Below, one piece after another: positions 8,241-16,856 of a stretch of 64,000 nt of DNA (the stretch's first letter is position 1; the number at the start of each line of letters is the position of its first letter). The notes under the pieces were generated by a model. It searched no databases. It had not been told where the DNA came from and saw only the letters and a program-made list of their open reading frames with translations. The position numbers and the translations under genes were made by a program. Origin of the DNA: Rhodococcus sp. RD6.2 (GTDB lineage: Bacteria; Actinomycetota; Actinomycetes; Mycobacteriales; Mycobacteriaceae). The stretch is from assembly GCF_001040705.1 (NCBI RefSeq), contig NZ_CVQP01000012.1:62001-126000 (forward strand), read 5' to 3'.

Positions 8241-8633
8241 ATGCGAACACAGTGTGAGCATCTCGCCCTCGTCACCGCCGTCGTCACCCCGCTGGTAGCG
8301 ATCGGGCTCGGAATGGGATCGACCACGGCAGCTGCTGCCACACCTCCGACGCTGTCGATAACCGTGCTGGGCGCGACCGACTGGACGCTCACCTGGGACG
8401 GAACTCCCGCCGCGGGCTGTGCCCTTGATATCGGTGGTTCCATCGGAGCGGTCCCCCCGTCCGCGTCGATCCCCGTCGGAGCCTTTCCGGCTGGAGCCCA
8501 CGAGGTCAATGTCGAATGTCCGGTGGGCAGCGGGAATGCGAGCCCCACGGTGACGCTGTACGCGCCGCGCGGCGCGGAGAACGACATGCGCACCCAGTTC
8601 AGCAACGACACCCAGGGAGCCTTCGGGTCGTAG
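8241..8633 (+). CDS. Small secreted two-cysteine protein, distant member
   Basis: A 130-residue exported protein: signal peptide in the first 34 residues (hydrophobic core VTAVVTPLVAIGLGMG, cleavage near TAAAA-T), then a mature part with just two cysteines (AGCALDI and NVECPVG). The spacing and the phrase VGAFPAGAHEVNVEC recall the middle part of paralogues A-C, but the GLG-LA-DPTL tail is missing and replaced by APRGAENDMRTQFSNDTQGAFGS. Start ATG 8241 has GGAAGGGAG in front. It converges with aftA, leaving 22 bases. It may be a diverged member of the same family; that is inference from layout only. Confidence 0.65.
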   Translation: MRTQCEHLALVTAVVTPLVAIGLGMGSTTAAAATPPTLSITVLGATDWTLTWDGTPAAGCALDIGGSIGAVPPSASIPVGAFPAGAHEVNVECPVGSGNASPTVTLYAPRGAENDMRTQFSNDTQGAFGS

Positions 8634-8655
8634 TACGGCGGCGTGTGACAGATAC

Positions 8656-10572
8656 TCAGCCTGTCCGCGTCACGACGGTGAACGGCCCGACCTCGGAGGT
8701 GGTGAAGCGGGGGTCGTCGAACAGCGCCTTGTCGAACTCGACGGTGTAGCGCTTGACGTTCGGGTCGTTCGGGTAGACGTCCGCGGCCAGCCGCAGGGTG
8801 TATGCGTCGTCGGTGGACCGGAAGACGAACACATCCGGTGTACGCCAAGGGGATTCGTCCATCGCCGCGATCAGCTCGTCGGGTGTGGTCGTCTCCGTCC
8901 ACGTCTCGATCGCCGCGGCTCGCTCGTCGAACTGCGCCATCGGGTTCGCGTAGTGCGACGTCAACCCCTGGAACCCCAAGTACGGGTGGTAGGCCAGGAA
9001 ACTGGTGTCGGCGGTGAGGACGACGGTGTCCGAGCGCGGTCCGGGACGCTGCGCGAGGATCTCCGCGTCGACGTCGCCGTAGTACGACGCGGCGCCCGGC
9101 GGACGCTTGTCGGCGCGGACGCCGTCACCGTCGGTGTCCGTGTACGCGGTGGTGATCTCCGGCGCGAGGTGATGCGGGATGGACTGCGCGAACGCGAGCG
9201 CGCCGAGCGCACCGATGACGACGGCCCCGATCCTGATCCGCGGATTGTCGCTGGTCGCGAGGATCAGCCAGCGAGAGAACTCCACGAACCCGAAAACGCC
9301 TGCCGCGCCGAGCAGAACGAGCAGAACCGGTTCGAGCCGGAACGACAGCAGAGTGCTGCCGAGCGCGGTGAACGCCATCGACAGTAGGGTCCACAGATAC
9401 ACGGCGACGACGCCGACACCCAGTGCCTGCGCGCGCCGGGACGACGCCGCCCGCGACACCAGCCAAACGGTGCCGAGCAGGCACAGCAGTCCGACGAGGG
9501 AGGCGTCGAACATCGGGAGCGGCAGGGTCGCACCGGACTCCGGGAGGTAGTGGGTGGCGGTGCCGGAGCCGGCGAGCGGGTGGGTGCGCAGTGCCAGCAG
9601 GAACGGTGCCCACACTACGAGTGCGAGCAGGCCGGCGATGGCCGCGATCGCCATGAGCTTGAGTAGGGGTTCGCGGACGGCCCGGAGTCCGGTCGCGCGG
9701 TACCCGATCGCGGCGGCGATCAGGGCCATCAGTGTCACCGCGAACGCCGCGTACCCGAGGTAGAGGGTGTAGAAGGTCGCGGCGAGGCCGAGGAACAGGC
9801 CGGTCCCGACCGCGGCGCCCCACCCTCCGTTACCTGCGGGCCGGTACAGCGCACCCCACGCGAGGATCAGCACCGGCGGCAGCAGCACGACGAGGACCGC
9901 ACTGTATGCCTCGGGACTCGCGTACGCGACGGTGAGCGCGGTGGTCGCCGCGGCGGCGAGGACGGCGAGGTCGGAGCGAACGAGCTTGGACCACAACACG
10001 AGTGCGATGACGGCGGCGACGGCGATCGACGCGATCGCGTACGGCTTGAACGTTTCCCAGCCGTCCAGGCCGAGGAGGTTTGTGACGCGTCCACCGATCC
10101 AGAACCAGCCCGCCGGATAGAACGACGGCAAGTCCGCGTACGTCATGTCGTCGAGGCGGACGGTGTCCGTCATACGGGTGAGGAACTCGGTGCGGAATTC
10201 CTGGTCGACGGAGATTCCGTGCAGGTACAGCTTCGTCGCGGCGAGCGGCATGCCGAGGGTGACGGTGACGAACCCCGACAGGCCCACCCAGGATGTGAGT
10301 TTCGCGACGCGCGGTGCCTTGCGGGCGCGCAGCAGCCAGATCGACAGACCGAGGAGGGCCAGTGCGGCGACCTGACCGACGGTGGTGAGGGCGCGGGTGA
10401 CGTTGGAGGAGTTGAACGCGGGCCAGTCGACTACCCCGAACGCGACCAGTCCTGTTGCCGCGACGACGGCCGCGACGACCGCCGCGAGCACCATCTCCAC
10501 TGCGGCCCCGCCGGCCAGTCGGGCGGGGGAGACCCGCGGCGCTTGGAGGGGGGCTGCACCTGATTGCGACAC
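8656..10572 (-). CDS. aftA: Galactan 5-O-arabinofuranosyltransferase AftA
   Basis: A 638-residue polytopic membrane protein of the GT-C fold that adds the first arabinofuranose residues from decaprenyl-phosphoryl-arabinose to galactan at the outer face of the membrane. It has about a dozen hydrophobic segments, an early outside loop with RLDDMTYADLPSFYPAGWFW and a soluble C-terminal domain ending in VEFDKALFDDPRFTTSEVGPFTVVTR, the typical AftA tail. The start is GTG. In mycobacteria aftA follows dprE2 directly and precedes embC; here a small secreted-protein gene lies between dprE2 and aftA, and no emb gene follows. Assignment rests on whole-protein pattern plus synteny. Confidence 0.88.
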   Translation of the reverse strand: MSQSGAAPLQAPRVSPARLAGGAAVEMVLAAVVAAVVAATGLVAFGVVDWPAFNSSNVTRALTTVGQVAALALLGLSIWLLRARKAPRVAKLTSWVGLSGFVTVTLGMPLAATKLYLHGISVDQEFRTEFLTRMTDTVRLDDMTYADLPSFYPAGWFWIGGRVTNLLGLDGWETFKPYAIASIAVAAVIALVLWSKLVRSDLAVLAAAATTALTVAYASPEAYSAVLVVLLPPVLILAWGALYRPAGNGGWGAAVGTGLFLGLAATFYTLYLGYAAFAVTLMALIAAAIGYRATGLRAVREPLLKLMAIAAIAGLLALVVWAPFLLALRTHPLAGSGTATHYLPESGATLPLPMFDASLVGLLCLLGTVWLVSRAASSRRAQALGVGVVAVYLWTLLSMAFTALGSTLLSFRLEPVLLVLLGAAGVFGFVEFSRWLILATSDNPRIRIGAVVIGALGALAFAQSIPHHLAPEITTAYTDTDGDGVRADKRPPGAASYYGDVDAEILAQRPGPRSDTVVLTADTSFLAYHPYLGFQGLTSHYANPMAQFDERAAAIETWTETTTPDELIAAMDESPWRTPDVFVFRSTDDAYTLRLAADVYPNDPNVKRYTVEFDKALFDDPRFTTSEVGPFTVVTRTG

Positions 10573-10666
10573 GGCCCGAGCTTACTTCGGGCGTGGAACC
10601 TTTCCGCCCACACCGTGGGCGTCGAACGCGCGGGGTGCGCGAACAGGTACGACGGGGACGCTACGG

Positions 10667-11083
10667 TCACGGCCGCAGCGTCGGGTCGGTGGCGAGTCCT
10701 CCGAGACCGACCCCGCCGAGAATGCCGTCGACAAGTTCGAGCGCCGGGTTGGCGGGCTCCACCGTCACCGACTTCGTCGTGGCCGCGAGTTCGAAGATTC
10801 CATCGGGATAAGGCGCGCACCACAGGTCCACCGACCGAGCTCCGGCTGCCGCCGGGTACACCCGGGACTGGGGAGCGTCGGGCTCTACGAGCACATTCCC
10901 GACGAACTTGTCGTCCACATAGAAATTGCAGGTCGAGCGGATGTCGGAGGCCACGGTGACTTTGACGCGTTCCCGCCCGCCGACGAGATCGAATGGCATC
11001 GCCTGGGCGGTGCCGACGCTTGTCACGAGCAGCACGGTGGCACTGATGGCCGCGACGGCGGCAGCCCGGTGTGTCGTACGCAT
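10667..11083 (-). CDS. Small secreted two-cysteine protein, paralogue C
   Basis: A 138-residue protein with signal peptide (MRTTHRAAAVAAISATVLLV, cleavage near AQA-M), then GGRERVKVTVA, two cysteines (STCNFY and LWCAP) and the C-terminal block PANPALELVDGIL...GLGGLATDPTLRP. These match paralogues A and B in order and spacing. ATG 11083 has GAGGAGGAA upstream; the longer frame adds 55 residues without a signal. It is inserted between dprE2 and aftA on the same strand, separated from dprE2 by the hairpin 11207-11247, so it probably has its own promoter and may read on into aftA. Confidence 0.78.
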   Translation of the reverse strand: MRTTHRAAAVAAISATVLLVTSVGTAQAMPFDLVGGRERVKVTVASDIRSTCNFYVDDKFVGNVLVEPDAPQSRVYPAAAGARSVDLWCAPYPDGIFELAATTKSVTVEPANPALELVDGILGGVGLGGLATDPTLRP

Positions 11084-11206
11084 GGCCGATTCCTCCTCAC
11101 TCGGCACCGAAGGACGGTGCGGTGTGATCCTGGAATCGATTCTCGGCCGAAGGGACGGTTCGGGACCGAGTAGCCGACTACTCGAATCGGAGTGCCCGGC
11201 CGCGCC

Positions 11207-11247
11207 TGTGCGCCTTTGTGGTGGTAGACCTACCGCAAAGGCGCACA
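11207..11247 (-). terminator. Hairpin terminator after dprE2
   Basis: A perfect 12-bp inverted repeat (11207-11218 with 11236-11247) whose loop holds a second small stem (GGTA with TACC). It starts 15 bases after the dprE2 stop on the minus strand and would separate dprE1-dprE2 from the secreted-protein gene. Confidence 0.75.
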
Positions 11248-11261
11248 AGCGGCGAAGCCGC

Positions 11262-12023
11262 CTAGATCGGCAGCTTGCGGAAGATCGCGCGGGGGACGTG
11301 CCGCAGGCCCATCATCACGAAGCGCCACGGGCCGGGGGTCCAGACGATCTCCTTGCCCGCGTCCGATGCGGACACCGCCATCTTCGCGACGATGTCCTTG
11401 TTGACCGTCAGCGGTGCTTCCTTGACGTGTGCGCTGAACTGGGTGCGGACCATGCCGGGGCGCACGACGGTGACCTTCGGGCCGAACGGGGCGAGTGCCT
11501 CGCCGAGACCCAGGTAGAAGCCGTCGAGGCCCGCCTTCGTGGAGCCGTAGACGAAGTTGGCGCGCTTGACGCGCTCACCCGCGACCGACGACATCGCGAT
11601 GATGCGGCCGAAGCCCTGCGCCTTCATCTTCTCGCCGACGAGCACGCCGACGGACACTGACGCGGTGTAGTTGACGTTCGCGACCAGGACGGCCTTGCGC
11701 TGGTTCTGCCAGAGTTCCTCGGCGTCACCGTCGAGCGCGAACGCGACGATCGCGACGTCGACGTCGCCCTTCTGCCACGCGTCGTCGATGACCTTCGGGT
11801 GCGACTCGGTGTCGAGTGCGTCGAAGTCGAGGAGGGTGACGTCGGTGGCGCCTGCGGCCTTCATCTGCGCGACGGCGTCGTCGCGAAGCGGGTCGCCGGG
11901 CAGGGCGGCCAGGACGACGCGCATCGGGGCCTTGCGGAGGTACTCCTCGCAGATGGCGAGGCCGATCTCGGAGGTGCCGCCGAGCAGCAGCAGGGTCTGG
12001 GGGTTACCCACGGCGTTGATCAT
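11262..12023 (-). CDS. dprE2: Decaprenylphosphoryl-2-keto-ribose reductase DprE2
   Basis: The 253-residue short-chain dehydrogenase that reduces decaprenyl-phosphoryl-2-keto-ribose to decaprenyl-phosphoryl-arabinose, the donor for arabinan, as the second half of the DprE1/DprE2 epimerase. The NAD-binding start [14 protein letters not shown], the Ser of AMSSVAGE and the YGSTK motif (Tyr and Lys four apart) are present. ATG 12023 overlaps the dprE1 stop by one base (TGATG), so the two are translationally coupled. Length matches the mycobacterial protein. Confidence 0.95.
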   Translation of the reverse strand: MINAVGNPQTLLLLGGTSEIGLAICEEYLRKAPMRVVLAALPGDPLRDDAVAQMKAAGATDVTLLDFDALDTESHPKVIDDAWQKGDVDVAIVAFALDGDAEELWQNQRKAVLVANVNYTASVSVGVLVGEKMKAQGFGRIIAMSSVAGERVKRANFVYGSTKAGLDGFYLGLGEALAPFGPKVTVVRPGMVRTQFSAHVKEAPLTVNKDIVAKMAVSASDAGKEIVWTPGPWRFVMMGLRHVPRAIFRKLPI

Positions 12024-13474
12024 CAGCTCAGTTCCAGTCGTCGTGACATGTCGGAGGCGAAAACGCCTGTGGGGTCGTACTTTCGGCGGGTGGCGAGCCA
12101 CTCGTCGATGCGCGGGTACATGGAGTGGAAGGTCTCGGCGTTGGTCCGGGAATCCTTCGCGGTGTACAGCCGGCCGCCGAATTCGAGGACGCGCTTGTCG
12201 AGTTCGGTGACGAACTCGTTGAGACCAGCCTTGATCGGGAAGTCGACGCAGATGTTCCAGCCGCGCATCGGGAAGCTCAGCGGCGCCTGGTTGCCCTCGC
12301 CGAACAGCTTGAACACGTTGAGGAACGAGTAGTGCCCCGACTTCTGGATGTCGACGATGATCTTCTTGAACTCGTCGACGGCCTCCGGCGGAACCACGAA
12401 CTGGTACTGCAGGAAGCCCTTCGAGCCGTAGGCGCGGTTCCACTCGCCGAACAGATCGAGCGGGTGGTAGAACGCCGTCAGGGACTGCACCTGGCCGGTG
12501 GCGTTCTTCGTCTTCCGGTAGTACAGCTCGCCGACGATCGAGAAGTCGACCTTGTTCGCGAGGCCGTTCGGGAAGATGTCCGGGAACGTGATCAGCGGCT
12601 TGGCGTCGAACCGCAGCGGATCCTTCTGCAGCTTCGCGGGCAGCTGGTCCAGTTTGGCGAGCGATCCGCGGGAGACGGCGGCGCGGCCCAGCTTCGGGGG
12701 CGCGGAGATCGCGTCGAACCACGCCGACGAGTAGTCGTAGTTGTCCTCGGAGCCGTCGCTGTGCACGGCGATGGTCTCGTCGAGGCTCTCGGTGCGCACG
12801 CTGTCCGCGATGAAGTACGCCGTCTCGGTCGGCGTCATCTGGATCGTGGCCTTGAGGATGATGCCGGTCAGGCCCATGCCGCCGACCGTCGCCCAGAACA
12901 GCGCGGCCTTCGGATCCTGACGGCTGCCCTTCGGGGTCAGCGTGCGGACCTTGCCGTCGGCCGTGAGCAGATCCAGGGACACGACGTGGTTGCCGAAGCT
13001 GCCCGCGCTGTGATGGTTCTTGCCGTGGATGTCGGAGCCGATGGCACCGCCGATGGTGACCTGCCGCGTGCCGGGCAGGACGGGAACCCACAGCCCGAAC
13101 GGCAGCGCCGCCCGCATCAGCTGATCCAGGTTCACGCCGCCGTCGACCTCGACGAGACCGGTGTCGCGGTCGATCCGGTGGATCTTGTTCAGAGCATTCA
13201 TGTCGATGACCAGGCCGCCCGCGTTCTGGGCCGGGTCGCCGTAGGAACGGCCGAGGCCGCGAGCGATGACGCCGCGGCGCAGGTGCGAAGGCTTGCCCTC
13301 GTTCTTCTCGGCGACCTGGGCGACCGCGGATGCGATCACCTCGACGTCGGGAGTGGAGAGCACCTCGGCGGTGGTGGGCGCGGTGCGCCCCCAACCGGTG
13401 AGGGTTCGGGTCTGGGTGGTCAGAGGCCGGGGTGTCGCGGGGACAGCGGGGGCCTCGTCGGCTGTCGTTGACAT
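12023..13474 (-). CDS. dprE1: Decaprenylphosphoryl-ribose 2-oxidase DprE1
   Basis: FAD-dependent oxidase of the vanillyl-alcohol-oxidase type that converts decaprenyl-phosphoryl-ribose to the 2-keto form. The FAD-binding segment ([17 protein letters not shown], then [23 protein letters not shown]) and the substrate domain are intact over 483 residues. The cysteine that benzothiazinones attack in M. tuberculosis (Cys387) is present in GWNICVDFP as residue 409. The 22-residue shift equals the length difference from the 461-residue mycobacterial protein, i.e. a longer proline/threonine-rich N-terminus (a later start is possible). It heads the dprE1-dprE2 unit and is divergent from the GtrA gene, sharing a 146-base promoter region. 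Confidence 0.96.
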   Translation of the reverse strand: MSTTADEAPAVPATPRPLTTQTRTLTGWGRTAPTTAEVLSTPDVEVIASAVAQVAEKNEGKPSHLRRGVIARGLGRSYGDPAQNAGGLVIDMNALNKIHRIDRDTGLVEVDGGVNLDQLMRAALPFGLWVPVLPGTRQVTIGGAIGSDIHGKNHHSAGSFGNHVVSLDLLTADGKVRTLTPKGSRQDPKAALFWATVGGMGLTGIILKATIQMTPTETAYFIADSVRTESLDETIAVHSDGSEDNYDYSSAWFDAISAPPKLGRAAVSRGSLAKLDQLPAKLQKDPLRFDAKPLITFPDIFPNGLANKVDFSIVGELYYRKTKNATGQVQSLTAFYHPLDLFGEWNRAYGSKGFLQYQFVVPPEAVDEFKKIIVDIQKSGHYSFLNVFKLFGEGNQAPLSFPMRGWNICVDFPIKAGLNEFVTELDKRVLEFGGRLYTAKDSRTNAETFHSMYPRIDEWLATRRKYDPTGVFASDMSRRLELS

Positions 13475-13620
13475 CGACTGAGAGGTTACCCGCGCGTCAC
13501 CTGTGACGCGTCCCCCCGTTTCCCGCCGGCTGCGCCCCTACCGTCGCCGCTGCCCGCGTTTCGTGGTGGAAACCGCATGCTCGGCGACAGCGCGCCGGGG
13601 TCGTCGCCTAACCTCGAGGG

Positions 13621-14082
13621 GTGCCCGAGAACCACGAACCGCATGTGCCGACGGCCGTCGACCTCCCGTTGAGGGACGAGTCCGGCGCTCCCGGTGTGGA
13701 CCTGAAGACGCAGATCCTGCGGTTCGCGGTGACGGGCGGGCTGTCCGCGATCGTGGATTTCGGGCTGCTTCTTGTCTTGTTGAAGCTCGGGTTGCCGTTC
13801 GTCGTGGCCAAGTCCATCAGCTTCGTCGCAGGTACCACGACGGCCTACCTCCTCAATCGCCGTTGGACCTTTTCTGCGGAGCCGAGCCGAGCCCGTTTCG
13901 TTGCCGTCGTTCTGTTGTACGGCGTGACCTTCGCGGTTCAGGTCGGGATCAGCACGATTCTCAACCAGCAGTTCCCCGATGACGCATGGTGGCGGGTGCC
14001 GCTCGCGTTCTGCATCGCGCAGGGCACGGCGACGGTCATCAACTTCATCGTCCAGCGTGCGGTGATCTTCAAGATCCGCTGA
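13621..14082 (+). CDS. GtrA-family membrane protein (Rv3789-like)
   Basis: A 153-residue protein with four transmembrane segments (ILRFAVTGGLSAIVDFGLLLVLL, VVAKSISFVAGTTTAYLLNR, VAVVLLYGVTFAVQVGIS and LAFCIAQGTATVINFIVQR) typical of GtrA. The family moves or anchors polyprenyl-linked sugars. The homologue at this position in M. tuberculosis (Rv3789, beside dprE1) has been proposed to flip decaprenyl-phosphoryl-arabinose or to recruit AftA. Start GTG 13621. It is divergent from dprE1, so only its location links it to arabinan synthesis. Confidence 0.85.
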   Translation: MPENHEPHVPTAVDLPLRDESGAPGVDLKTQILRFAVTGGLSAIVDFGLLLVLLKLGLPFVVAKSISFVAGTTTAYLLNRRWTFSAEPSRARFVAVVLLYGVTFAVQVGISTILNQQFPDDAWWRVPLAFCIAQGTATVINFIVQRAVIFKIR

Positions 14083-14162
14083 CACCGGGACTGTGCTTCG
14101 CACTCTCGCCGGGCAATTCGGACCGGGGATCGACTGGATTGCCGACGGAAACAGCTGTGAGA

Positions 14163-15287
14163 CTAGGGCGTTCCCTCGGCGAGGACGAGGGTCTCCGTCC
14201 TCCGCTGCCCGCTCTGGTCGAGCCAGCCGATGTCGACGCGGTCGCCGGGTTTGCGGGTGTTCATCTCGACGGTGAGGTCGGTCTGCGATCGGATCGGACG
14301 ACCGTCCCAGCTGACGATGATGTCGCCGCGGACGATGCCGGCCTGGTCGGCGGGGCTCGCGACACCGACCGCGACAACCTTGGCGCCGTCCTGTGATTGG
14401 CCGACGTCGGTGACCGCAACCCCGAGCAGCGCGGTCGGTCCGACGTGGACGGTCGCGGTACCGCGTCCGCTGCGGATCTGGTCGGCGATGGCGACGGCGT
14501 CGTCGATGGGCAGCGCATAGGACTCGATCGGTACGGCGATCCCGGTGGTGGCCTCGGTGGGGTCGGGCCGCATGCCGGTGTTGCCTGCGGTGTTGATGCC
14601 GACGACCTGTCCGAAGGCGTCCACGAGTGGGCCGCCGGAATCGCCCGGGCGGATGTCGGCGTCGACTTCGATCATCCCGGTGAGCCGGTTGCGGGTGCCG
14701 TCGGTGGAATTGCGCGCGACGACGGATTCGTCTGTGCCGGTGATGAATCCGGGTGCGGACAGGGGTACGCCGCCGCCTTCGGCGTTGCCGATGGCGGTGA
14801 CGGAGTCGCGCAGCCGGAGGCCGGCGGACTGTCCGAGGGGCGCCACGGGGAGTCCGTCGGCGCCGACGAGGCGGAGGACGGCGACGTCGCGGAACCGGTC
14901 GTAGCCGAGGACCTCGGTGTCGTATTCGGCGCCGGTGGCCATCGCGACGGCGTCGACGTCGTGGGCGCCGTCGACGACGTGGTGGTTGGTGAGGATCAGG
15001 CCGTCGGGGCTCAGGACGATGCCGGTGCCCGCGGTGGTCAGTGGGCCCGTGGTGGCGGTGATCGTGACGATGGTCGGGACGATGCGTGCGGACAGTGCCG
15101 CGGGGTCGAGCGGCGCGGGAGGCGGCGGGGGCGGGGTCGCGATGGTCGCGGGAACGTCCGAGGGCGCGGGCTGGGGTGGCAGCTCGTGTCCGACGAGGAG
15201 GAGGGCGGCGAGGGCGACGAGGACGAGCAGCGCGTGAAGCACCCCCTGACCGTTCGGCCTGGTCTGCACCGGTGTGCCGCTGTTCAT
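14163..15287 (-). CDS. Membrane-anchored S1C serine protease with PDZ domain (HtrA/PepD-like)
   Basis: A 374-residue protein: one N-terminal membrane anchor (LHALLVLVALAALLLVGHEL), a proline-rich linker, a trypsin-like domain with the His of NHHVV, the Asp of RDVAVLRL and the Ser of RPGDSGGPLV, then a C-terminal PDZ domain (LLGVAVTDVGQ through DIIVSWDGRPI). It would act outside the membrane in protein quality control or processing. ATG 15287 is taken; ATG 15296 is three codons upstream. The longer frame adds an Arg-rich stretch without sense. It converges on the GtrA gene and is divergent from the Mce gene. Confidence 0.87.
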   Translation of the reverse strand: MNSGTPVQTRPNGQGVLHALLVLVALAALLLVGHELPPQPAPSDVPATIATPPPPPPAPLDPAALSARIVPTIVTITATTGPLTTAGTGIVLSPDGLILTNHHVVDGAHDVDAVAMATGAEYDTEVLGYDRFRDVAVLRLVGADGLPVAPLGQSAGLRLRDSVTAIGNAEGGGVPLSAPGFITGTDESVVARNSTDGTRNRLTGMIEVDADIRPGDSGGPLVDAFGQVVGINTAGNTGMRPDPTEATTGIAVPIESYALPIDDAVAIADQIRSGRGTATVHVGPTALLGVAVTDVGQSQDGAKVVAVGVASPADQAGIVRGDIIVSWDGRPIRSQTDLTVEMNTRKPGDRVDIGWLDQSGQRRTETLVLAEGTP

Positions 15288-15376
15288 GCCCCGCATCCCG
15301 CTTGTTGCGCAGTCGTGTGCATCGACCGTATCGCGTGTCGGCCGCCGCCGTCGGATGGTCAGCAAGACAAATGAGA

Positions 15377-15405
15377 TGCACGTAACTCTGTGTTGCATGT
15401 AACTC
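15377..15405. promoter_or_regulatory. Direct repeat TGCAyGTAACTC upstream of the Mce gene
   Basis: TGCACGTAACTC at 15377-15388 and TGCATGTAACTC at 15394-15405 are direct repeats with 17-base spacing in the region between the divergent serine protease and Mce genes. Repeats of this kind suit a response-regulator dimer; no particular regulator is claimed. Confidence 0.4.
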
Positions 15406-15486
15406 GTCGTAATGGGTAGTTTCCGCTGCGAAGAATGCGGTGGCAGGACGTCGACCGTGGTGACCGGGCGACCGACGGAGGTGGAC

Positions 15487-16740
15487 GTGCCCTCGCTTGC
15501 ACGCATGGCACGGCTGCAGTTGGGCGCACTCGTGCTCGTGGGGTTGCTCGGCCTGCTCTTCGTCGGCGGCCGCTACGTCCGCATCGCCAATCTCCTCGGC
15601 TTCGGCCAGTACCGCGTCGTCGCCGACCTCGCCGACTCCGGCGGCATCTTCACCAACGCCGAGGTCACCTACCGTGGCGTTCCCGTCGGCACCGTCGGTG
15701 ACCTGCACCTGACGTCGGACGGCGTCCGCGTCGACCTCATGCTCGACACGGGCGGCCCCGACATCCCGGCGTCCGCCCGCGCGGTGGTCGCGAACCGGTC
15801 CGCGATCGGTGAGCAGTACGTCGACCTGCAACCCGACACCGACACCGGCCCGGACCTGGCCGACGGCGACGTCATCGCGCGCGAGCGCACCGCGATCCCG
15901 GTGCCCGTCGAGCAGGTGCTGGCGTCCACGAACGCGCTCGTCCGGACCGTCCCCATCGACTCCCTCACCACCACGGTCCGCGAACTGGGCCGCGCATTCG
16001 ACGGCCGCGGCGACGACCTGCAGACGCTCGTCGACGCCACGATCGACCTGTCGAAGGCAGGCATCGAGGCACTGCCGCAGACGACGGCCCTGATCCGTGA
16101 CGGCCGGACGGTCCTCGAGACGCAGGCCGACCAGTCGTCCGCGATCCGGCAGTTCAGCGCCGACGTGAACCGGATCGGTGCGCAGCTGAGGGGCAGCGAC
16201 ACCGACCTGCGACACCTGATCGACAGCGGAACGCGGGCCAGTGAGGCCGCCGGATCGTTGCTCACCGCAGCCGGCCCGAACTTGAGCGCCAACCTCGACA
16301 GCGTGTCGCAGGTCGTGTCCGCGCTCGGGCCGCGGGCGCAGGCTCTGAACTACCTGCTGACCTTCCTGCCTGCGCTCGCTGCGGGCGCGGGAACGGCGGC
16401 GCCGGGCGACGGCACACTGCACCTGGGCCTGCTGCTCGAAACGAACAATCCGCCGCCGTGCACACAGGGCTACGAGGGTTCGCAGGCGATGGTGGACCGG
16501 ATGAAGCGGGAGAACCCCGACTTCGACCCGATGACCGACGATGCCCCGCTCAACACGGCCGCCAACTGCACGACCCCGCTCGGCAGCGTCACGGGCGTCC
16601 GGTCCGCGAACCGGATCGCCTACGCAGATCCGAGCATCACGCAACCTTGGGACGACAAGGCGAAGCAGGCGCCGGAGGCGTTGAACCTGAACCCGATCGC
16701 GACGCAGACGGCGCTGCTGCTCGGCGTCACCCCGAGGTAG
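15487..16740 (+). CDS. Orphan Mce-family (MlaD-domain) protein
   Basis: A 417-residue protein with one N-terminal membrane helix (LQLGALVLVGLLGLLFVGG), an MlaD/Mce domain (YRVVADLADSGGIFTNAEVTYRGVPVGTVGDL, then SAIGEQYVDLQP) and a long helical region continuing into a C-terminal domain with LLLETNNPPPCTQGYEG. Mce proteins form hexameric tubes that carry lipids or sterols across the envelope with YrbE permeases and an MceG ATPase. No yrbE or other mce gene is near, so this is an isolated copy, probably partnering with a complex elsewhere. GTG 15487 is chosen because GGAGG lies just upstream. Confidence 0.88.
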   Translation: MPSLARMARLQLGALVLVGLLGLLFVGGRYVRIANLLGFGQYRVVADLADSGGIFTNAEVTYRGVPVGTVGDLHLTSDGVRVDLMLDTGGPDIPASARAVVANRSAIGEQYVDLQPDTDTGPDLADGDVIARERTAIPVPVEQVLASTNALVRTVPIDSLTTTVRELGRAFDGRGDDLQTLVDATIDLSKAGIEALPQTTALIRDGRTVLETQADQSSAIRQFSADVNRIGAQLRGSDTDLRHLIDSGTRASEAAGSLLTAAGPNLSANLDSVSQVVSALGPRAQALNYLLTFLPALAAGAGTAAPGDGTLHLGLLLETNNPPPCTQGYEGSQAMVDRMKRENPDFDPMTDDAPLNTAANCTTPLGSVTGVRSANRIAYADPSITQPWDDKAKQAPEALNLNPIATQTALLLGVTPR

Positions 16741-16856
16741 TGAGTGACAGTCCCGCGAATCCCTGCGGGACACAGTGTTCCGCCGAGGGGACAGCGTCCG
16801 CTACGGTCCTCCGGACGACAGGTCACCTCGACCACCGGCGAACGGGAGAATTTCGG

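Noticed and set aside
13486-16773. Minus-strand open frame of 1095 codons
   Set aside because: It is a shadow: very Arg/Pro/His-rich, covers the GtrA gene, the serine protease and the Mce gene in wrong frames, and has no family-like segments.
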